This document shows, in pieces, positions 31,634 to 43,537 of a stretch of 64,000 nucleotides of DNA; the stretch's first letter is position 1, and each line of letters starts with the position of its first letter. Below the pieces are notes generated by a model that saw only the letters and a list, made by a program, of their open reading frames with translations, was not told where the DNA came from and ran no database searches. Where the stretch lies: contig JAQMRL010000008.1 of NCBI GenBank assembly GCA_035578175.1, forward strand, positions 12,232,541-12,296,540, given 5' to 3'. The position numbers were made by a program, and so were the translations under genes. This DNA is from Catonia carolina (Eukaryota; Arthropoda; Insecta; Hemiptera; Achilidae).

Positions 31634-33073
31634 TGCTGCTGTTTAGGTCATCAACCGATACTCTGGTTTGAACCTCTAGAGACTTAACTAAGTAAAACGA
31701 AGAGTGAGGAGGTTTACATTTGCCTTCCTTACTGAGTGAAAAAGTATGCTTATCAGCATGCCAAGCCCTCCGAAGAATCTTCTTTCCACTCTACAAATGC
31801 CACCTTCACTTCATTCACTACAGAATCTGGCTGTATAATAAAATTTATTACTATCAGAGAAGATAACTCTGACTAGTGTATTTTATACCTCTACCTCTTT
31901 TACTTTTAAATGCTTCAGTCATATAATTGGCTGACCATGTGATAAGAAACAGTACTATTTTTGTATCCCTAGACCTACTATCAGGTTCATAATCATAGAC
32001 ACCCGAGTTTGAACCCTTGCATCTCCAAAACTATAAATCAGATTTCAACATACTTTACATCAAAATTTAGCAAATTTTATTCCGCGTTGATCCTTAGTAG
32101 TCCTATGTTTTTAATGTTGTTTAAAAATTGTCATATCGAGGTTGGAAGACAAAATAATCCGGTTTAATTGCTATCGCGACAAATTTCGTGCATTTAGAGG
32201 TGTGTAACTCGATAATTATTTGACCGAAAAGCTCAAAATTGTAACACAATTTAGACAATTTTTTTTTACAGCGTATACGAAATTTCAAATCTGTACGTTA
32301 TTTAAATTTTGATTTATTAACAATATTCTAAACCTTGCTATCTCGGTAACCGCTCAATCGTTCGGCACGCGCAAACTATAGTTTTATTCGTAAAAAACTT
32401 AGTACAACCTGACTTAGTCGACTTGAATTGACATTGCAGTCTGTCAATTCAGTAGACAATCCAACGGGATGTCACGTACACAAACTGGCAACATGGATAG
32501 TAGCGCCCTCCAACCAGTCTATTTTTTAAAATTCTAAAAATTGTACCACAACATTGGCCAATCGATATTTCATGTTATTAACATATCTGTACTAAGTTTT
32601 CTACTCTGAATAAAATGATAGTTTGCCCGTGCCGAACGATCGAGCGGTTACCGAGATAACAAGGGTTCAGAATATTGTTAATAAATCAAAATTTAAATAA
32701 TGTAAAAATTTGAAATTTCGTACACGCTGTAAGAATATAATTCTTTATGTCGTGTTAACATTTTAAACTTTTTAGTCAAATAATTATCGAGTTACACGTC
32801 TCTAAATGCATGAAATTTGTTGCGGTAGCAAAAAAACCGGGTCTTTTTGTCTTCCAACCTCGATATGCCAATTTTTAAACGACATTTAAAACATAGAATT
32901 ATTAAGGATCAACACGCAAAATAAAATTTTCTAAATTTTGGTTTAAAGTATGTTAAAATCCGACTCACAGTTTTGGAGAGGCAAGGGTTGAAACTCGGGT
33001 GTCTATGATTATGAAACCGATAGTAGTAGATTAAGTGCTAATTATAATTTAACACTCCACCAGTCGGTTATGT
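31634..33073 (-). mobile_element. SINE-B copy split by a foldback element
   Basis: The tail and body (GCTGTTTAGGTCATCAACCG to about 31977) continue after 33023 with TTAAGTGCTAATTATAATTT and AACACTCCACCAGTCGGTTA. The break is explained by the 1046-bp element at 31978-33023. Confidence 0.8.
31978..33023. mobile_element. Foldback element with inverted arms of about 430 bp
   Basis: The left arm (31978 to about 32405) starts CTATCAGGTTCATAATCATA; the right arm (about 32594-33023) is its inverted complement, ending TTATGAAACCGATAG. Matching blocks along the arms include ACACCCGAGTTT / AAACTCGGGTGT, CGAGGTTGGAAGAC / GTCTTCCAACCTCG and TCTCGGTAACCGCTC / GAGCGGTTACCGAGA. A spacer of about 190 bp separates the arms. 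A TA on each side is a plausible target duplication. No open frame, so it is nonautonomous. Confidence 0.85.
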
Positions 33074-33576
33074 GCATATAAAAATTATAGGGACGTAAAA
33101 ACAATTACTTTTGTTTAAACATTCTATTTACTAAGACCTTCAACAATCCAACAAGACTAAAACATGTTGGTTTTTGTTATGCCACTAATCCTGCATTACA
33201 TAGAATGCCACGACGAATCATATGATAATTAGTTTTTGTTCAAATGGAACAGGCGTTTGAACTACTTAATGGAACTAATGAATATGAATACAACCCTACA
33301 ACGATATCAAAAACATTACCTTTCTTTTAGTTTACATTAGTGTTTTAGTTTTCTTTAGTTTAGTTTTTGTTAGTTATTATTATACAACATGTTTCGTTGT
33401 AAAAGTACAGTTGTACAAACAATGGAAGTTATGATAATTTCTAATTACCACAACTTCCAGAACTACGGTAAAACCCCTCAAGTGGTGTATGGGAAAAAAC
33501 TCCATGTTAGAATTAGTTGCATCAGAATTGTAGTTAGACAGTATGTTGTAAATATAGCCAACTGTCAATCATCTGA
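33074..33576. other. Unassigned spacer
   Basis: No domain-bearing frame. TTAGTTTACATTAGTGTTTT-type TTAGTTT repeats occur around 33328-33375. Confidence 0.5.
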
Positions 33577-34290
33577 TATGGGGTATTGTTCAATAGGCAG
33601 GTGTATTTCCCCCTCTGTGTTTTTGGGCCTTTCTTTCATCTGCCAACTTACAGCCAATCATTGGGATGGTTCTCTTTCCTTTTGACCCTTCAGGTTGGTT
33701 GAACGGGGTTGGTAGGAGAGGGAGGCTTATTGACTAGAGTTTTTCTGATTTCGGATATCGGTAACCGAAATTAGTTCCATTGGAAATTCAGCTTGGATCA
33801 GTGGTTTAAGAAGGAGAAATTATTTGAAGAAGTGACCAGGAGAATGAGGAGGAGGAGGAGGAGGAGGAGGAGGAGGAGGAGGAGGAGGAGGAGAAGGAGG
33901 AGAAGAAGAAGAAGAAGAAGAAGAAGAAGAAGAAGAAGAAGAAGAAGAAGAAGAAGAAGAAGAAGAAGAAGATACGGGGTATTATTCATTAGGCAGTGTA
34001 TTTCTACCTCTGTGCCTTTGGGCCTTTCTTTCACCTCGCAACTTATACCCAATCACTGGGGTGGCTCTCCTCTCTTATGGCCCTCCAGGTTGGTTAAACG
34101 GGGTTGGTAGGAGAGGGAGGCTTATTAACCAGAGTTTTTCCGATTTCGGATATCGGATACCGAAATTAGTTCCATTGGAAATTCAGCTTGGATCAGTGGT
34201 TTAAGATGGAGAAATTATTTGAAGAAGTGACCAAGAGAATGAAGAGGAGGAGGAGAAGAAGAAGAAGAAGAAGAAAAAAAAGAAGAAGAT
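33577..34290 (+). repeat. Direct duplication of a 315-400 bp unit ending in (GAA)n
   Basis: Unit 1 (33577-33970) and unit 2 (33971-34290) share GGGGTATT(G/A)TTCA, GGGCCTTTCTTTCA, AACGGGGTTGGTAGGAGAGG, TTCCATTGGAAATTCAGCTT and GAAGAAGTGACCA, each ending in a purine triplet tract. A frame of repeated Arg codons at 33793-34110 is not a gene. Confidence 0.85.
33847..33970 (+). repeat. Polypurine (GGA)n(GAA)n microsatellite
   Basis: About 124 bp of almost unbroken AGG/AGA triplets. Such mirror-like purine tracts can form triplex DNA. Confidence 0.95.
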
Positions 34291-34528
34291 ATATTTAGTT
34301 GGAGGTAAATTCATTTCGTATATATTAAGGGGTTTTTTTAAGTTTTGTTGTTTTATTAAAGTCGCGGGAGAAAAAAAGGTTCGCTGTATTTAAAATAGGT
34401 TAGGGTAATTTAAAAGTAAGTTTATCATTAAGTGATGCATTAAATGTTTTAGTTAAGTTCAAAGAAACATAGTTTTATTTATTTAATTTTTTCATACTCA
34501 ATGGCTAGAGCTAGCGCCCAATATTTTT

Positions 34529-35388
34529 ACTTTCTCTTGCCTATATGGATATATAGGAAGGAAAGTATTGTTTTCATATCGATTTTTCGAAATCTAGTTT
34601 TCACTGGATCTACACGTTTGCAGACCCCCTGAACCCCAAAAACATGTTTTTAGCGATTGGTATGTGTGTGCGCGCGTGCACGCGCCCGTGTGTGTGTACA
34701 GAATATCTCAAAATCGATCAACCGGATGTAGTAGTTTATTCGTGTCATTTTTAACTTTTTGCAGTTTTCTCAAAAGCTGGTCCTACGATTTTCTTTAAAA
34801 ATCGCCTGGTTTACTTAATTTTTATCCTCTACAAGATAGCGTAGGCACCATGTTTGCTGAAATTCTTGTTGAGGCTGTTTTTACGTAAAAAAATGTTGTT
34901 TTAAGATTACGGCTTCAATATGCATTTTAGCGCAAAAATGTATACAATAAAAGTTGTAGAGAATTTGAAATCCTACAACTTTTATGATTCACTTTTTGTA
35001 TAACGCTTAGTTTAGCGATAATTAGCGATTTTCTGTTTTTTCTTATGAAAACGTGTGAAAAAATCGATTTTTTTTTAAGATTTCGGTCTTAGAATCCATT
35101 TTACGACAAAAAAGTATATAATTAAATTTATAGGAAATTAAAAGATCTACAGCTTTTATTCATAGCATTTTTCTCTACAAAGCCTAGTTTAGCGTGAAAG
35201 AGTAATTTTTCGTATTTTTTAGCCAAGCTGAGGTTGATTTTCATTTTGCGTCTTCACTCATGATTGAAATAAGGTTATGTTTATTGAGGATAGTTTGTGT
35301 TTATTTCTAATATTTAATTAATAATTTTAGGTTATACTGTTAATCATTTGCATTGGCAGGACAAAGTTATGTGAGTTTTTCACACCAG
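34529..35388 (+). mobile_element. HINE-like element copy 10, internal deletion
   Basis: Both ends present (ACTTTCTCTTGCC, CACACCAG). The tract is a short GC/TG mix (GTGCGCGCGTGCACGCGC), and about 100 bp after CAGAATATCTCAA are missing, joining directly to AATCGATCAACCGGA. Confidence 0.9.
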
Positions 35389-36110
35389 ATTTTTTATTAT
35401 CTATCTTTTAAAATACAAATTAAAGAATTTTCCCACAGGTCTAGATTTAAGGTGGTGTAAAAATACATAGAGATGATTAACTATGTTATTGACCTTGACA
35501 CAGCACTCTGATAATTAAAAAATATGTATTTAAATTTCAATAAGTAATTATAATATTTTCTATTTGAAACACAAGAAGATTAAAAATACATAAATATACT
35601 ACAACGGGAAAGATAAACGTTTTGATGTTTTCTGTGTAAGAATTTTACAGAAGGTAATGATTTATTCATTCGTATTTGACCTTTCATCTTTTTTTAATAA
35701 CAAAAGCGGAAATGAAGTTATTTTTTTTACTGTCGATCGTAAACTGGGAAAATTAAAATGTCATAAAACAAAACAAAAATGTTTTTTCAGGCTGTCGTTT
35801 GTTTAGTATGAACTCGTTAACAAAGTTCTGTGTCATATTTATTAAGTTAATAGAATTTTTTTCATATTGTACGAAGTTAAATTTTAATTATTTGTTTTGT
35901 GTTGTAAAATTGTTTTACCAACAAAAGTCATTAATGATAAAATTTTAATGATTTTTTTAATGATTAATTTGAACCGATAATTTATTTATTGAATCTCAAT
36001 TACTAACGGGATTTAAACTTGTTTGCTATAGTTAAGAAGGGAGTTTTGTGTTCTTTTCGTTTTTTACCGTTTTACAAAAAATTGAGTTTTTTATTACAAT
36101 AAATAATATT
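35389..36110. other. AT-rich spacer
   Basis: No gene or repeat recognised on either strand. Confidence 0.5.
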
Positions 36111-36512
36111 GCTGTTTAGGTTATTAGCCGAAAGGGTGGTTTTTACTTCTTAGAGGGTTTAGTAAGTAAAATGAGGAGTGAATATTTTATAAAATTCTTC
36201 TTCACTGAGCGGAAAAGTGTGCTTGTTAGCATGTCAGGCCCCCTGTCAAAAGCATCTACTTTCCGCCCAGCTAATAACACTATCACTTCATTCAACATAC
36301 GGTCTGGCTGTATAATAGAATTCATTACTTTCGGAGAAGATAACTTTAGTGTCTAGTGAATAGTATCTTTTACACCTCTACCTATTCTGTTCTTAAATGC
36401 TTCAGTTATATAATTGGTTGACCATGTGATAAGAAACAGAACTATTTTTTTGCAGTTCAGGAACTAGCGGATCGAGTACAAATAATTTAACACTCCACCT
36501 GCCTGTTACGCG
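36111..36512 (-). mobile_element. SINE-B copy, reverse
   Basis: From GCTGTTTAGGTTATTAGCCG to CACTCCACCTGCCTGTTACG, nearly complete body, head missing. A 61-residue frame on each strand is chance. Confidence 0.8.
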
Positions 36513-36540
36513 CAATATCTAACCCTATTTCTAATATCTT

Positions 36541-36792
36541 GTACAATCCATCCCTATCTTGTAGAGCACAAAATATAAATTAAATGACGCGATTTCAAAA
36601 CAAACCGTAGTAGCCGATTTTTGAGAAAATAGCAAAAAAGTTAAAAATTGCACGATTAAACTATAACTTCCAGTTAACTGATTTCGATGAAAATGTTCGT
36701 ATAAGATACCTTGTGGTGCTTAACTTAATTCACAATTTTTAACTTTGTACGTTATTACATTTTGGAGATATTTTATTCGCGCGCGCACACAA

Positions 36793-36830
<38 letters not shown>

Positions 36831-36960
36831 CACTTGCGTACACACAAACCAATCACTAAAAACACCTTTTTTGTTCAAATGACCTGAAAACGTGTATTTA
36901 CGATGAAAACTAGATTTCAAAAAATCAACGTGAAAATAATAACTTGCATTCCTTTCTTAC
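36541..36960 (-). repeat. HINE-like element copy 11, 5' half only, diverged
   Basis: CCCTATCTTGTAGAGCAC, TTTTTGAGAAAATAGCAAAA, a (CA)n tract at 36790-36826, CCAATCACTAAAAAC and GTGAAAATAATAACTTGC match the family in order; the 3' half is lost. Confidence 0.75.
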
Positions 36961-37506
36961 AGAGGAGCGCGTCTATTATTCGAAAAAAATGATTGCAGAA
37001 ATACTTAAAGTATTCTGTATTGAATAATCTGTTGGAAAATAACACCTGTTTAATAACATAAAAATACATATGTAACAGACTCTCTAAAAACTACAGCTAT
37101 AAAATATTTTCTATTTATATTCCAACAAATTTTATTGCTACTCGTTCTTTTTCTTTTTTTTATAATAAACGTGGGTATGAATTTGTTTCACAAATACTAC
37201 TGAATAAAATTTTATCTATGCTTACTCAACAATTTTTTATAGTATTTTTTTAAAAATACAGTGAAATGCTGTGTAAATGTTTTTCACTACACTTTTTGTA
37301 AAAAAATATAAAATTTCAAAAAGCTGAAATAAAAATGAACATATGTAGATTGGACGGACATAAAAATATAAATGTAAATAAAAATGGGAATGGAAGACAA
37401 GTGTTTCGTATTTTATGTTATAAGTACTCAGATAATTTGCATCATTAGAATTTAAATTTTCTATCAATGCTAATTTAAAAGAAATCCATCTATCTATCTG
37501 TTTTTT
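36961..37506. other. AT-rich spacer
   Basis: Nothing recognised. Confidence 0.5.
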
Positions 37507-38471
37507 ACTTCCTCTTGCCTATATGAATATATAGGAAGGAAAGTAGGCCTACTATTGTTTTCATGTCGATTTTGAAAAATCGAGTTTTCACCGGATCTAC
37601 ACGTTTTCAGACCCCCTGAACCCAAAAAACATGTTTTTAGCGATTGGTCTGTGTGTGCGTGTGTGTGTTTGTGTGTGTGTGTGTATGAACAGAATATCTC
37701 AAGAACGGAACATCGTACAAACTTGAAACTTGAAACTTAAGTTACATACCATTACTGAACCTGACACGAACATTTTCATCAAAATTGGTCAACCGGAAGT
37801 AGTAGTTTATTCGTGTCATTTTTCACTTTTATTGCGATTTTCTCAAAAAATGGTCCTATGATATTTTTTTAAATCGCCTGGTTTACTCAATTTTTTATGC
37901 TATACAAGATAGGGTAGGCGCCATGTTTGCTGAAATTCTTGGTGAGGCTGTTTTCACGTAAAGAAACTTTTTTTTATGATTACGCCTTTAATATAAATTT
38001 TAGCGCAAAAATTTATATAATAAAAGTTGTAGAGAATTTAAAAACCTACAACTTTTATTCCAAACATTTTTTTTGTATAACGCTAAGTTCAGCGGTCATT
38101 AGCGATTTTCTGTTTTTTTTTTCTTACGAAAAGTGTGAAAAATCGTTTTTTTTTAGTTTTCGGCCTTAATATGCATTTTACGACCAAAGTGTATATGATC
38201 AAATTAATTTATAAGACATTAAAAGATCTACAACTTTTACCTACAGCATTTTTCTCTACAGAGCCTAGTTTAGCGTGAAAGAGTGATTTTCCGTATTTTT
38301 AAGCCAAACTGAGGTAGATTTTCATTTAAAGTCTTTCATTCATGATTAAAATTAGGTTATGCTTATTGAGGTTAGTATTTTTTTTACTTTTAATGTTTTA
38401 TTACAAATATTAGGTTATATTGTTAATTATTTTCATTGGCACGAAAAAGTCGTGTGAGTGTTTCACTCCAG
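37507..38471 (+). mobile_element. HINE-like element copy 12, full length
   Basis: Starts ACTTCCTCTTGCC, ends GTGTGAGTGTTTCACTCCAG. Short TG tract at 37648-37685. The interior stem blocks AAAGTTGTAG and CTACAACTTT are intact. An 80-residue frame at 37927 is chance. Confidence 0.93.
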
Positions 38472-38947
38472 ATTTTTACTTTGAAAATTCAATAAAATGT
38501 AGATTACTCGTAAATAACTCTTTTTCTTTTCTCTTAATAAATATATAAGTAATATATATAAGTATAAGTAATAAATAATAAATATATAATATAATAATTA
38601 TATAAATATATATAATTATAAATAAATAAGAGATTTTCTTTTCTCTTTGAACGTTGTCTTCATCTTTCTTGTCAGTACTTCAACATTCTCTCAGAAATCA
38701 CCTTTAGTTTTTCTTCTGAGAAGTTGTCCTTTATTACTTTGGCCTTTATTGACTTTAGTTTTACAGGAATTTTCAATGCAAACATTTTACTTCTGAATCC
38801 ATCTATCTATGTACAAGAATGCAAAAGTTCTCAAACTTTCCCAAACTTTTCGATCACTTAGAGAGATGAATTTCGACAAATTAATTATAAAAATTGACAA
38901 GGGAGTAACTGAATTTTTGCGCACATCTCTAAATATCTTCACATATA
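38472..38947. other. Spacer with AT microsatellite
   Basis: An AT-only tract of TATAAGTAATAAATA type lies at about 38540-38630; no gene seen. Confidence 0.6.
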
Positions 38948-39910
38948 GATATCAGAAGAGTTAATGTTCCACAGCCGAGCGAGTGTGAGGGAGATATGTG
39001 GCATAACTACGCATGCGCTCAAAGGTTTTTACCGTAATAATCCAAATCTAAAAAACAAACTAAAAAACAAATTAGGGGTGCTAACCTGTATATAAATCAA
39101 GAAAGAATTGTAAGAGTCTCTAAGTACGAATACCTCGAAACAGTCATTAATGAGGCATGGGATAACTCACAGGAGATCAAGAGTCGCATTGGTAGGGCTA
39201 GGAACATCTTTAGCTCTATGGGTGTGGCTTTCAAAAGTCATGATCTTACTATGGGGACCAAACTGAGACTTATGAGGTGCTATGTTTTTTCTGTCTTGCT
39301 GTATGGAGTGGAGTCCTGGACTCTAACAAAAGAAACGACCAACCGACTAGAAGCCTTCGAACTCTGGCTCTACAGAAGGATTCTGAAAATACCATGGACC
39401 CATAAAGTAACCAACGTTGAAGTTCTGCAAAGAATGAAGAAAACCACAGAACTTGTTAATATTGTGAAAGCAAGGAAGCTGCAATATTTGGGTCATATCA
39501 TGAGGAATTCGCAACGTTATGAACTGTTACAACGCATCCTGCAGGGAAAGATAGATAGCAAGAGGAAGCCCAATAGGAGAAGAATATCCTGGCTTGGGAA
39601 CTTGCGAACCTGGTTGGGTAGGAGCTCCATGGAATTGTTCCGGTTGGCAGCGGATAAAGTCAAAATAGCCATGATGGTCGCCCTCATCCGTAGCGGATAG
39701 ACACTCAAAGAAGAAAAAGAATCCAAATCTGGAAACATACTACAGTCGTGATCTTGCTTGTCAGTTTACTGGATGCATAAACGCTTGCTCACAACAATGA
39801 GTATAATTAAAGACAATGTTATTGGAACGGCGCGTGTATGGATTGTGCGAGTGAGAGCGTTATGCATTCTCTCACTCCCACGGCTAGGGGACATTAGTTC
39901 ATCTAAATAC
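38948..39910 (-). mobile_element. MITE-C copy 2, split by a LINE
   Basis: GATATCAGAAGAGTTAATG at the left and CATTAGTTCATCTAAATAC at the right are the family ends, with TATA on both outer sides (38944-38947 and 39911-39914). The middle is interrupted at 39050-39719 by a LINE fragment; the halves join correctly across it. Confidence 0.85.
39050..39719 (+). pseudogene. 5'-truncated LINE RT fragment with 11-bp target duplication
   Basis: Flanked by AATCCAAATCT at 39039-39049 and 39720-39730. The frame is open from about 39070 to the stop at 39700 and encodes YINQERIVRVSKYEYLETVI, RIGRARNIFSSMGVAFKSHD, YGVESWTLTKETTNRLEAFE, RKLQYLGHIMRNSQRYELLQ, RRRISWLGNLRTWLGRSSME and LFRLAADKV. This is the region after the RT core in endonuclease-reverse transcriptase LINEs. 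The catalytic core is absent, so it was dead on arrival. The intact frame and clean duplication suggest a young insertion. Confidence 0.85.
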
Positions 39911-40558
39911 TATACCTTCAACAACAGATGATTCATTAGACAATGAAATTTTGAAAAAGTTTTCAAAATTGACTATCACCAGAATGTTACATCCTTTCTT
40001 GTTGAGTTATCACATATCTTGTGGCACTTTGAGAAGAGAATCTTTTGTAATTTTTTTTGAAAGCTCCTATATTATACAGTGAAAAATACATAATGTAATG
40101 TGACAATATCTAAACGGAAAGAGTGTTCGAGAATTCTCGATAAGAACCGGGATTTAAAAGTTGTTAATGTAAATAATAATTGTTAGTAGTAAATAATAAA
40201 TGAATCGCTCATTTCAGAAAGCCCATAAGTCAAAAAAAACTAACTTTCAGCAAAATTAAAAAACCGTTAATTCAGTGTTTCAATAAAAAAATAAAATTTG
40301 TTCAGAGGGCTGTTCCCTTTCAATAAAATGCACAATTTTGTCTTTTGTCTTTATATAGATAAGTAATTGTTTGAAAAAAAAATAGAAAATTTTGACTTGA
40401 GGTGTTTTTGAAATTAATTGGAGTAGATGCTAACTTATATTGTTTTTTGTAAAATACATTGTTAGAACAGAATAAAATTGTGTTGTGCAATAGTATTAGT
40501 TTATTTATTTTACTAGTTTACATTATGACTTAAAGTAGCTTTTTGCAATTATAAAAAT
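39911..40558. other. Spacer with one arm of a 33-bp inverted repeat
   Basis: 40203-40235 is the inverted complement, with two mismatches, of 42477-42509. On the minus strand it would read TYGLSEMSDS. Otherwise nothing recognised. Confidence 0.6.
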
Positions 40559-41495
40559 CTGGTGTGAAACACTCACACAACTTTCTCTTGCCAATGCAAA
40601 TGATTAATAATAAACCTAACATTATTAATAAAATATTAGAAATAAACAAAAACTAACCTCAAAAACATAACTTTATTTTAATCACGAGTGAATGACGCAA
40701 AATGACAATCGAACTCAGTTTGGCTTAAAAATACGGAAAATCACGCTAAACTAGGCTCTGTAGAGAAAAATGCTCTAAACAAAAGTTGTAGATCTTTTAA
40801 TTTTCTATAACTTTAATATATACACTTTTGTCGTAAAATGCATACTAAGACCGAAATGTTAAAAAAATCGATTTTTCTCACGTTTTCGTGAGAAAAAAAA
40901 CAGAAAATCGCAAATTACCGCTAAACTAAGCGTTATACAAAAAAATGTTTGAAACAAAAGTTGTAGGTTTTTGAATTCTCTACAACTTTTATTATATAAG
41001 TTTTTGCGCTGAAATTTATATTAAAGCCGTAATCTTAAAAAAACAACGTTTTTACGTGAAAACAGCCTCACCGAGAATTTCAGCAGACATGGCGCCTACC
41101 CTATCTTGTAGAGAATAAAAAATTGAGTAAAATAGGCGATTTTAAAAAAAATCGTAGGACCAGTTTTTGAGAAAATCGCAAAAAACTGAAAAATTATACG
41201 AATAAACTACTACTTCCGGTTGACCGATTTTGATGAAAATGTTCGTGTCGCGTCCGGTAGTGGTATGTAACTTAAGTTTCAAGTTTCAAGTTCGTACGAT
41301 GTTCCGTTCTTGAGATATTCTGTTCACACACACACACACAGACACACAGACACACACACAGACCAATCGCTAAAAACATGTTTTTTTGGATTCAGGGGGT
41401 CTGAAAACGTATAGATCCGGTGAAAACTCGATTTCGAAAAATCGACATGAAAACAATACTTTCCTTCCTATATATTCATATAGGCAAGAGAAAGT
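40559..41495 (-). mobile_element. HINE-like element copy 13, full length
   Basis: CTGGTGTGAAACACTCACAC to GGCAAGAGAAAGT, flanked by AAAAAT on both sides. Short (CA)n with two CAGA interruptions at 41325-41361. Confidence 0.95.
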
Positions 41496-41594
41496 AAAAA
41501 TTGAATTTCTTAACTGTAAGAAAGAAACAATTTGATTTTCAGGGCTATTCACGTTCTTTGTCATTATCATAAACAGTAGTTATCTCCCTTAACC

Positions 41595-41795
41595 ATTTCT
41601 AACCCAGTGTGCCATAGGAGTCACATTGGAGTGAAATAAAAGCCATCAAAATGTTAGGTGTTAGTGACTTCTTTGGATGAAAGAACGCTGGGTGTGAAGT
41701 GTAATAATTTTCTGTACCCTAGCGAGAAATCGAACCTAAGACCTCCACTTTGGAGTGCAGCATGCTGACCGTTGCGCCGCGGAGGCGATCATCAG
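41595..41795 (-). mobile_element. SINE-E: tRNA-Trp-like headed short element
   Basis: On the minus strand GCCTCCGCGGCGCAACGGTC (A-box region), CTGCACTCCAAAGTG (anticodon-like loop CCA, as in tRNA-Trp) and GGTTCGATTTC (B box) appear in tRNA order, followed by a body of about 120 bp. Acceptor ends do not pair, so it is tRNA-derived, not a tRNA gene. Only one copy is seen here, so the body boundaries are guesses. Confidence 0.55.
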
Positions 41796-43363
41796 TTTTT
41801 TTAAAAGTTAATATTTTAGCAAATATTCGTGTTCATTAACTAAAATAAAGTAGCATTTCTTCGAATTTGTTGTATGTATGTAGAAGTATATTTTTTAGAC
41901 TTTTAGTAAATAGTGATTTTATCCATTTCACCAATACATTTTCGTTGTAAAAATTTTTAATTCTTAAATAATGACTTTAATATTAAAATCATATTTAGTT
42001 TTTTTGCTACAAATATAAGTAAGAGAATATATTTTATTTAGGAAGCCTGAACATGATTTTACTTATTAATATTTTTGGGAACTTTGATACCATCAAGTTG
42101 ACCTACGTGTCACACTTTTTTGTCAGGCCATCAAAAGGTCTAAAGCACTAAAAGTGATTTTATTACACTTAAATTTATGAAACAATGTACACATAATTTT
42201 TTGTATGTAGTTAAAAATTTTGGGATTGAAAGGGTTAAAAAGATTTTTGCATAGAAACCTTGTATAGTCTTTTCTCAAAAAACTGAAACAAAGACAAGAC
42301 TTAAGCTTCAAAATATCATTTAGGCCTACTACATTAGAAAGAAGCACTTTATATCCTTAAGGATACGCCTTTTCTTAGTGTTATATCACTTAAAGAAAGG
42401 CATACGTATGTGATATTTGTAGGGATGGTGTGTTTACATTCACTTAGTCCTAAAGTGCAGTAAAAAAGAAAATTAAATTTTGACTTATGGGCTTTCTGAA
42501 ATGACTGATTCAAATAGGGTTTCTAAGAAACAGAAATATAACGCACAAATGGTTATCTATAGTATACGTCACCCTATTGTTGTACGGGCACCTGAAGGAG
42601 TTTTACCTTCATGTAAAAGATCTGATTTTATTATTGTTATTAAAAACAAAAACAAATTGTTCGACTTCAAAGGATCATTAATTAGGAAAATCATTTGAAA
42701 TTTGAGAATTGAGAAATTATATTCCATCCGAAAATATTCTCAATTTACGCAATTTATAGAGCGCAGGAAAATCATAAAAGAAACATTTTCTGATGTTATA
42801 TTTTCCTTTGTCTTAATTCTTGATGATTTAGTATGTAAGTACAGACCCAGGAGGGTTTGATAACAAAGAAGTCTTTTTTTCATATTGTATTCCGTCTTTC
42901 CATTAGAAATGTCCTTCGTGGAATAAATAGAGGAAAATTTAGTGGAGGAAGAATGAAAAAATATCTTAGAATTTTCTAGGAGAAAAGTAATAGTACGTGT
43001 GTAACGGTGGGTAGGATCTTTTTAAATAGTAAATAATAAAAGAGATAAGACTCTGTGAGTGAATGAGTGAGTACACTGAAGTGAAGAACTAAGATGAGAG
43101 AGAGAGAGAGCGAGAGAGATAAAGATAGAGAAAGAGTGTGGTAGTGATGGTGGGGAGGGGAGGCACCGAGAGAAAGAGAGAGTACTTATTTTATTTCATT
43201 CTGTTTTTATGAACATATAAATAACTTGCATTTATTTTCGGCTTTTTCTACTTATGTTAGGGTACACATTTTAATATTTTATTAAATTTCTTAAATTTTC
43301 TTGACTCATAACTTTTATAAAGTAGGTCTTATCAGGCTCGAATATTAGCACAAGTTTAACATT
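41796..43363. other. Long spacer with one small frame and a GA-rich tract
   Basis: Contains a perfect palindrome TATCCTTAAGGATA at 42351-42364, next to an imperfect hairpin to about 42405. GA-rich simple sequence lies at 43095-43180. No family recognised apart from the frame at 42480-42698. Confidence 0.5.
42480..42698 (+). CDS. Unrecognised short frame, possible repeat-derived peptide
   Basis: A 72-residue frame from a TTG codon (first ATG internal at about residue 8) contains TYGLSEMTDSNRVSKKQKYN and VIYSIRHPIVVRAPEGVLPS. I do not recognise the family. The first ten residues recur on the minus strand at 40203-40235 as TYGLSEMSDS, so it is probably part of a dispersed element. No promoter, start context or neighbour gives it a role. 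It could also be chance. Confidence 0.25.
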   Translation: MTYGLSEMTDSNRVSKKQKYNAQMVIYSIRHPIVVRAPEGVLPSCKRSDFIIVIKNKNKLFDFKGSLIRKII

Positions 43364-43480
43364 TTTACTTTCTCTCAGTCTTTTTTTAGAAAAGATAGAG
43401 AAAATATTAGGATGGTGTAAAATCTTCAATGCTCAAGTTGCAACTTATCACCCCCTGAAACCAAAAACTTGTTTTTTTGA
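43364..43480 (+). repeat. Very degraded HINE-like 5' end
   Basis: TTTTTACTTTCTCTCAGTC, then CACCCCCTGAAACCAAAAAC and TTGTTTTTTT, resemble the first roughly 120 bp of the family, with many changes and no microsatellite. Confidence 0.4.
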
Positions 43481-43537
43481 AGGATCATCTGAGTGTTTTA
43501 ACAAAGATCCGGAAATGCTTGAAATTGTTCGAGTCTG

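Noticed and set aside
33793..34110. Poly-Arg frame and its poly-Leu opposite frame
   Set aside because: Produced by a GGA/GAA microsatellite; no conserved coding sequence on either side.
41720..41790. Possible tRNA-Trp gene
   Set aside because: CCA loop and B box present, but acceptor arms do not match and the 3' side continues into a SINE-like body.
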